Origin: an uncultured Candidatus Saccharibacteria bacterium
Lineage (GTDB): Bacteria > Patescibacteriota > Saccharimonadia > Saccharimonadales > Saccharimonadaceae
Assembly: GCA_938049075.1 (NCBI GenBank)
Contig: CALICZ010000198.1
Span: forward strand, 1 to 24,610
DNA: 24,610 bases
Reading direction: 5' to 3'
The translations under genes and the position numbers were made by a program. Below, piece after piece: positions 21,369 to 24,610 of the stretch. Each line of letters opens with the position of its first letter. The first letter of the stretch is position 1. Under the pieces are notes generated by a model. The model had not been told where the DNA came from. It worked only from the letters and a program-made list of their open reading frames with translations, and ran no database searches.

Positions 21369-21374
21369 TATAAT
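21369..21374 (+). promoter_or_regulatory. -10 box of rnpB
   Basis: A perfect TATAAT lies 7 nt before the first base of the P1 helix. The -35 is not clear. Confidence 0.65.
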
Positions 21375-21380
21375 AAAGAG

Positions 21381-21743
21381 GCAGTCTATTAGATGATCGC
21401 TTGCGACCTAGCAAGAGGAAAGTCCGGGCAGCACAGGATACGACAGTCGCTAACGGCGACCGGGGGTAACCCTAGGGAAAGTGCCACAGAAACGATACCG
21501 CTCCGCAACACCAATACTCGTGCGCAGTAGCGCTCTAGTAGCGGGGTAAGGGTGAAAGGAGTGAGGTAAGAGCTCACAGCGCTGCATGGTGACATGCCGC
21601 GGAGGTAAACCCTGTCGGCTGCAAGGAGATAGCCACGGATGAGTGATCCGCTTGTGGCTATCGCTAACCGCTCGATTTGCAGAGCAATTTGCAAACTAGA
21701 TAGATGATCATCCACGACAGAACCCGGCTTATCGATAGGCTGC
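21381..21743 (+). ncRNA. rnpB: RNase P RNA, bacterial type A-like
   Basis: This is the catalytic RNA that removes 5' leaders from precursor tRNAs. Universal blocks are visible: GAGGAAAGUCCGGGC near the 5' end, the GGGUAACCCUAGGGAAAGUGCCACAGAAA core region (as GGGTAACC and GCCACAGAAA), GGGTGAAAGGAGTG, GGTAAACCCTGTC and the 3' ACAGAACCCGGCTTAT. P1 is formed by GCAGTCTAT (21381-21389) and ATAGGCTGC (21735-21743), which sets the ends. The length of about 363 nt is normal. It has its own promoter and a probable terminator at 21762. Confidence 0.95.
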
Positions 21744-21761
21744 TTTATGGTATGATGTGTT

Positions 21762-21789
21762 AGCTCTAACTTTGGAGCTTTGTTATTTT
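21762..21789 (+). terminator. Probable rnpB terminator
   Basis: AGCTC (21762-21766) pairs with GAGCT (21775-21779), followed by TTTGTTATTTT. The stem is short. A possible extended -10 (TGG-TATGAT, 21748-21756) lies just upstream and could start a further transcript. Confidence 0.5.
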
Positions 21790-21935
21790 CTACAACTTCC
21801 TCGCCGAACAAGAAAATATTCTAGAAGGCCAGCGAATGTGGGGACGATAGGCTTTGTGATTCATCTGACCGGTGTGGTGAGGAGGCTACAGAAATGAAGT
21901 AGCACAGGCGAAATGCCGTGCTCCAGCAAGTTGCC
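21789..21935 (+). ncRNA. Possible structured RNA downstream of rnpB
   Basis: TCTACAACTTCCTCGCC (21789-21805) can pair with GGTGAGGAGGCTACAGA (21876-21892) at 14 of 17 positions. A strong hairpin follows: AGCAC-A-GGC (21901-21909), loop GAAAT, GCC-GTGCT (21915-21922). No coding frame exists on either strand, and 265 nt without a gene is unusual for this compact region. The family is not recognised. It could also be the 3' untranslated region of the infC operon read on the minus strand. Confidence 0.35.
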
Positions 21936-21949
21936 ACTCATCTACAAAT

Positions 21950-21982
21950 GAATACACACCTCTGTTACGGAGATGTGTATTC
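21950..21982 (-). terminator. Hairpin at the end of the infC-rpmI-rplT operon
   Basis: GAATACACA (21950-21958) and TGTGTATTC (21974-21982) form a perfect 9-bp stem extended by CTC/GAG. T residues after it are few on both strands, so terminator function is moderate. Confidence 0.5.
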
Positions 21983-22008
21983 TTCACAACGTCGTATAAA
22001 TTGCTACA

Positions 22009-22356
22009 CTACTTGCGGGTGACGTGCTTCACGACAGCTGCAAAAGCCTGTGGCTCGTTGACGGCGAGCTCGGCGAGGACCTTGCGGTCGAGCGCCACAC
22101 CAGCAGCCTTAATGTCGGCAATCAGGCGGCCGTAGGTGGTGCCATTTTGCCGGGCGGCAGCGTTGATGCGGGTGATCCACAACTGGCGCAGGTCGCGCTT
22201 GCGGTTGCGACGGTCGCGGTAGGCGTATTGCAGGGCACGGATTACCCCTTGCTTGGCAAGGCGGAAGCTCCGGGTGCGATTGTGTTGCATTCCTTTGGCG
22301 GCTCGCAGCATCTTGGCGTGGCGAGCGTGGGCGGTTGTTCCTCGTTTGACGCGCAT
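22009..22356 (-). CDS. rplT: Ribosomal protein L20 (bL20)
   Basis: This encodes a 115-residue protein. The basic N-terminal helix (MRVKRGTTAHARHAKMLRAAKG) and RDRRNRKRDLRQLWITRINAAAR are diagnostic of bL20, an early assembly protein of the 50S subunit. The start follows the rpmI stop by 3 nt. It is the last gene of infC-rpmI-rplT. In E. coli L20 represses this operon by binding the mRNA; I see no clear mimic here. Confidence 0.97.
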   Translation of the reverse strand: MRVKRGTTAHARHAKMLRAAKGMQHNRTRSFRLAKQGVIRALQYAYRDRRNRKRDLRQLWITRINAAARQNGTTYGRLIADIKAAGVALDRKVLAELAVNEPQAFAAVVKHVTRK

Positions 22357-22359
22357 ATG

Positions 22360-22554
22360 TTAGACTCCTAAGGCTCGTTTAGCATTTTTGGCCATACCAC
22401 CAGTGATGGTAGCAGGGGTGTTGATATTGCGCTTGCGCGATTTGCTCTTCTTGGAGAGCATGTGGTTCCCGAAGGCACGCCGACGGGTCAGTTTGCCGGT
22501 ACTGGTTAGCTTAATGCGCTTAGCAGTGCCCTTGTGGGTCTTGAGTTTTGGCAT
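22360..22554 (-). CDS. rpmI: Ribosomal protein L35 (bL35)
   Basis: This encodes a 64-residue protein. MPKLKTHKGTAKRIKLTSTGK with RRRAFGNHML and KSRKRNI is the standard bL35 pattern. Its ATG overlaps the infC stop by 1 nt (TAATG), and an AGGAG site lies within the last infC codons, indicating translational coupling. Confidence 0.97.
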   Translation of the reverse strand: MPKLKTHKGTAKRIKLTSTGKLTRRRAFGNHMLSKKSKSRKRNINTPATITGGMAKNAKRALGV

Positions 22555-23060
22555 TACTTACTCCTTATTACGATGCTGAGGTTGCGCCCAGCCATCAGTG
22601 GTTTTTGCTCGACAATCGCTTCGTCCTCAAGGGCGGAGACAACCTGGCTAATTAAATTATAGCCAAGCTCACGATGCGCCATCTCGCGGCCGCGGAAGAA
22701 GATCAAAACCTTGACCTTATGCCCCTCAGCCAAGAACTTGCGAATCTTGCGCAGCTTAATCTCCAGATCATTAGCGCCAATCTTTAGACCAAAACGCATC
22801 TGCTTGAGCTCATTGGCTTTATTGCTTCGCCTATTGCGCTGCTGCTCCTTCATCTTTTGGTACTGATACTTGCCCCAATCGATGATCTTCACAACGGGTG
22901 GGTTAGCATTGGGCGAAAACTCTACCAAGTCTACGCCAGCTTGCCGCGCCTTATCCAGTGCTGCTTGCCGGCTCATGATGCCAAGTTGTTCGCCGCTTTC
23001 GCCAATGACGCGCAGCTCTCGTGCACGGATGGCTTCGTTGATGCGGGTGGTTGATTTGAT
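22554..23060 (-). CDS. infC: Translation initiation factor IF-3, apparent AUC start
   Basis: This encodes 168 residues if it starts at ATC (23060). IF-3 keeps the 30S subunit free and checks the start codon. The N-terminal domain has TTRINEAIRARELRVIG, GEQLGIMSRQAAL and GVDLVEFSPNANPPVVKIID; the C-terminal domain has MRFGLKIGANDLEIKLRKI. The first in-frame ATG (22976) would delete most of the N-domain. Between an in-frame TAA at about 23082-23084 and that ATG there is no ATG, GTG or TTG. AAGGAG lies 6 nt before an ATC codon at the expected N-terminus. E. coli infC starts at AUU and is autoregulated through it, so the same logic is likely here. Confidence 0.9.
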   Translation of the reverse strand: MKSTTRINEAIRARELRVIGESGEQLGIMSRQAALDKARQAGVDLVEFSPNANPPVVKIIDWGKYQYQKMKEQQRNRRSNKANELKQMRFGLKIGANDLEIKLRKIRKFLAEGHKVKVLIFFRGREMAHRELGYNLISQVVSALEDEAIVEQKPLMAGRNLSIVIRSK

Positions 23061-23104
23061 TGTGCTCTCCTTTGCTTGAGCTTAAAACGAATTGACTCCC
23101 CAAA

Positions 23105-23133
23105 AGTTTACCAGATGTCGCAGCAAAAGGCAA
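23105..23133 (-). promoter_or_regulatory. Promoter of infC-rpmI-rplT
   Basis: On the minus strand TTGCCT (complement of 23128-23133) and TAAACT (complement of 23105-23110) are 17 nt apart. The start near 23098 gives a leader of about 38 nt with AAGGAG before the AUC. Confidence 0.55.
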
Positions 23134-23215
23134 ATAAAATATGCTGCAGTTTGGTGATTTTTTGCGGTGATTGCTCGTTGGTAGACGCTATAGGTGGGGT
23201 GCTACGAGTGTTAGA

Positions 23216-23305
23216 ACTCCTTGTCTTTGCGAGATTATTGATAAGGAGTCTCACCTCCATCGGATGGGAATGTAGAGAGGGTGAATGCGGAAAACGATAC
23301 GTGGT
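23216..23305 (+). repeat. Structured repeat element, degenerate copy C
   Basis: CTCCATCGGATG (about 23255-23266) and the following GGGAATGTAGAGAGGGTGAA match segments of copies A and B; the latter differs from the 3' end of copy B only by purine or pyrimidine transitions. TCACCT (23251-23256) can pair with GGGTGA (23279-23284). Just upstream ACTCCTT (23216-23222) pairs with AAGGAGT (23243-23249). The two central hairpins of copies A and B are missing, so this is a shortened relative. It lies between the deoxyribosyltransferase-like gene and infC. Confidence 0.45.
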
Positions 23306-23319
23306 GAAGAGATGAGCGG

Positions 23320-23853
23320 CTAATTGTCCTGCGCTTGCAGCGCCCGAGCACAGGCAATTGCCTGCGTGATTGTCTCTTCGAGTGTTTTGCCTGGCTGCCG
23401 CCCAGTGTGCTCGGTGTAGAGCGCGTCAAGGTAGCGCGTCTTGGGTGCGCTCTCCGGATGGCCGTAGATGACCTTGGCTGGGTTCTTGCCGATATGGAAG
23501 CCAAATTCTACATTGGTGGTAAAGGCGGGCATGCCCAGTGTGGGTATCGACCGGTCGATCACGCGTGGTACCCAGAAGAGTACTACCGTTGCTGCGTCGA
23601 GCGCCTCCCACTCCCACCGTGCTTGCTTGAGGAGATCGAGCTCGCGCTGGGGCGAGGCATCATGGTTCTCTGGCGCGTAGACGATCCCCTCGTAGCCCAG
23701 CCTCGCAAAGATCCGCACGGCCTCAGGCCGCCACGACGCAGAGATGAGCTGCTGCGATGCTTCATCGAAGCGTGGGGTGGGGCCAGCGAGGAAGATCGCT
23801 GATTGGCCTGGAGTAGGGTAGTGGAGGGGTTGGTTGGAGTAGTTTGCTTGCAT
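23320..23853 (-). CDS. Nucleoside 2-deoxyribosyltransferase-like protein
   Basis: This encodes a 177-residue protein. I start at the ATG at 23853, 12 nt after the start of a CATACT -10 box; a longer frame to 23916 is unlikely. The order AIFLAGPTPR, SWRPEAVRIF, YEGIVYAPE, WEWEALDAATVVLFWVPR and TNVEFGFHIG follows the Rossmann-like nucleoside 2-deoxyribosyltransferase family: an N-terminal 'LAGP' strand, an aspartate-bearing 'vl.w.pr' strand and the catalytic-Glu motif N-x-E-F-G. Such enzymes exchange bases on deoxynucleosides, and related proteins act as nucleotide hydrolases. The specificity is not predictable. It fits the other nucleotide-handling genes in the window. Confidence 0.75.
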   Translation of the reverse strand: MQANYSNQPLHYPTPGQSAIFLAGPTPRFDEASQQLISASWRPEAVRIFARLGYEGIVYAPENHDASPQRELDLLKQARWEWEALDAATVVLFWVPRVIDRSIPTLGMPAFTTNVEFGFHIGKNPAKVIYGHPESAPKTRYLDALYTEHTGRQPGKTLEETITQAIACARALQAQDN

Positions 23854-23859
23854 GGCTCT

Positions 23860-23865
23860 AGTATG
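23860..23865 (-). promoter_or_regulatory. -10 box of the deoxyribosyltransferase-like gene
   Basis: CATACT on the minus strand begins 12 nt before the ATG at 23853, the same leaderless layout seen at five plus-strand genes. No ribosome site is present. Confidence 0.45.
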
Positions 23866-23979
23866 ACTGGCTGATGAATGATTTGTCAAATGTTGTAAAT
23901 CACACGTAGTTATCAAGATTTCACTAATATATGGCGAATTACAGAGGTAGAATATGATGTAAGATACACTACGATATTT

Positions 23980-24609
23980 TTACAACGCTTTGACGGGCGC
24001 TGGTTGTCGATATTGCAACGCTTCGGAGATGTGAGCGATGGTGATGTGCGGCGCTTCGTCAAGATCAGCAATGGTCTGGGCTACCTTGATGACTTTGAAG
24101 TAACCACGTGGACTCAGAGCGAGTTTGGTGCTGGCAGTATCGAGGAACTGCTTGACCTCTGGCGAGAGTGGGATAGAGCGCCGCACCTGGGCCGAGCTGA
24201 GGCGGCTATTGCGCATAGCGCTGCCACCGTAGCGGGCGGCTTGGGCGCGAATGGCGGTAGAGATGGTGGCTATCGCATGGCGCTGCTCATGATCGGTGGT
24301 GGCGCGGTGTGAGAGCAGTTGCTCGGTGGGGATGCGATTGACGGGGATGATCATATCAATCCGATCCATCAGCGGCCCCGACAGGCGCTTCTGGTAGGCG
24401 ATGATCTGTGTGCTGCTGCAGGTGCAGGCGTGCGTTGGGTCGCTATAGTAGCCACAGGGGCAGGGGTTCATTGTGGCCACCAGCATAAAATCGGCCGGGT
24501 AGGTGGCATGCCCTCGTGCTCGGGTGACTGTTGCTGTAGTGTCTTCAAGTGGCTGGGGCAGTACCTCAAGCGTCGTGCGCGGATATTCGGGCAGCTCATC
24601 AAGGAAGGG
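23980..24609 (-). CDS. comM: ComM/YifB-like Mg-chelatase AAA+ ATPase, C-terminal part (partial)
   Basis: The frame enters from the window's right edge and ends at 23980; about 210 residues are visible. It begins with LDELPEYPRTTLEVLPQPLED, the Walker B and following helix, then ATVTRARGHATYPADFMLVA, and MNPCPCGYYSDPTHACTCS, the Cys-rich zinc-like motif of this family. YQKRLSGPLMDRIDMIIPV holds the arginine-finger region. The Mg_chelatase_C domain follows (RLSSAQVRRSIPLSPEVKQF, SPRGYFKVIKVAQTIADLD). ComM is a hexameric helicase that extends branch migration during natural transformation, which fits the nearby pilus genes. Whether the gene is intact upstream cannot be seen. Confidence 0.9.
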   Translation of the reverse strand, partial: PFLDELPEYPRTTLEVLPQPLEDTTATVTRARGHATYPADFMLVATMNPCPCGYYSDPTHACTCSSTQIIAYQKRLSGPLMDRIDMIIPVNRIPTEQLLSHRATTDHEQRHAIATISTAIRAQAARYGGSAMRNSRLSSAQVRRSIPLSPEVKQFLDTASTKLALSPRGYFKVIKVAQTIADLDEAPHITIAHISEALQYRQPAPVKAL

Positions 24610-24610
24610 C

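Noticed and set aside
21389..21811. Minus-strand 140-codon frame
   Set aside because: It covers rnpB, whose conserved RNA blocks and P1 helix explain the sequence.
22024..22371. Plus-strand 115-codon frame opposite rplT
   Set aside because: It is a shadow of rplT; the minus-strand product is unmistakably L20.
23335..23802. Plus-strand 155-codon frame opposite the deoxyribosyltransferase-like gene
   Set aside because: It lies entirely antisense to a protein with clear family motifs, and has no ribosome site or family signature.
1..24610. CRISPR array, prophage or insertion sequence
   Set aside because: No regularly spaced direct repeats, no transposase, and no phage structural or packaging genes are visible. 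The Xer protein alone is not evidence of a phage.

Overview
The window reads as a compact chromosome segment of a small-genome bacterium. I infer a Candidate Phyla Radiation member, most likely Candidatus Saccharibacteria (TM7). The grounds are tightly overlapping operons, several apparently leaderless genes, a threonyl-tRNA synthetase without a TGS domain, a type IV pilus minor-pilin operon, and protein families that look typical of that group. The taxonomic call comes from protein flavour, not from a search. The standard bacterial code fits: UGA acts as an ordinary stop throughout.

Layout. 1-1050: tail of an unidentified gene, a short frameshifted gene with an intact promoter and terminator, and a proline-rich membrane protein on the minus strand. 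1171-2855: a PH-domain membrane protein overlapping a membrane-anchored PpiC/SurA-type chaperone. 3016-8847: type IV pilus region with a major-pilin-like gene, the prepilin peptidase PilD, an unrecognised soluble protein, and a four-gene operon of FimT/PilV/PilW/PilX-like minor pilins. 8857-11216: tRNA-Asp, ndk (minus) and a Xer tyrosine recombinase, lying between two inverted copies of a structured element of about 147 bp. 11251-14003: a T-box-like leader, thrS and a HAD nucleotidase. 14081-15258: a NUDIX hydrolase and a second HAD nucleotidase. 15584-18095: an alkyltransferase-like protein, miaA, a winged-helix/nucleotidyltransferase-like protein and an MBL-fold protein. 18343-19898: an MFS exporter with its ArsR-type repressor and a visible double operator. 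19956-20918: divergent rpmB and a site-2 protease. 21176-21982: an RNA-gene block with a terminator-ended small RNA of unknown family, rnpB and a possible third RNA. 22009-23060 (minus): infC-rpmI-rplT, with infC apparently starting at AUC. 23320-24609 (minus): a nucleoside deoxyribosyltransferase-like protein and the C-terminal part of a ComM/YifB Mg-chelatase-like ATPase.

How the genes fit together. The pilus genes, PilD and possibly ComM fit a competence or attachment programme. Ndk, NUDIX, two HAD nucleotidases and the deoxyribosyltransferase-like protein form a scattered nucleotide-handling set. thrS, miaA, tRNA-Asp, rnpB, infC, rpmI, rplT and rpmB are translation or RNA-processing genes.

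The strongest unusual signals are: (1) a compact leader with a textbook T-box antiterminator and a terminator in front of thrS; (2) a repeated three-hairpin element whose stems covary; (3) an unassigned 149-nt RNA gene next to rnpB; (4) a non-AUG infC start; and (5) a recurring leaderless arrangement, with the -10 hexamer starting 12-15 nt upstream of the start codon.
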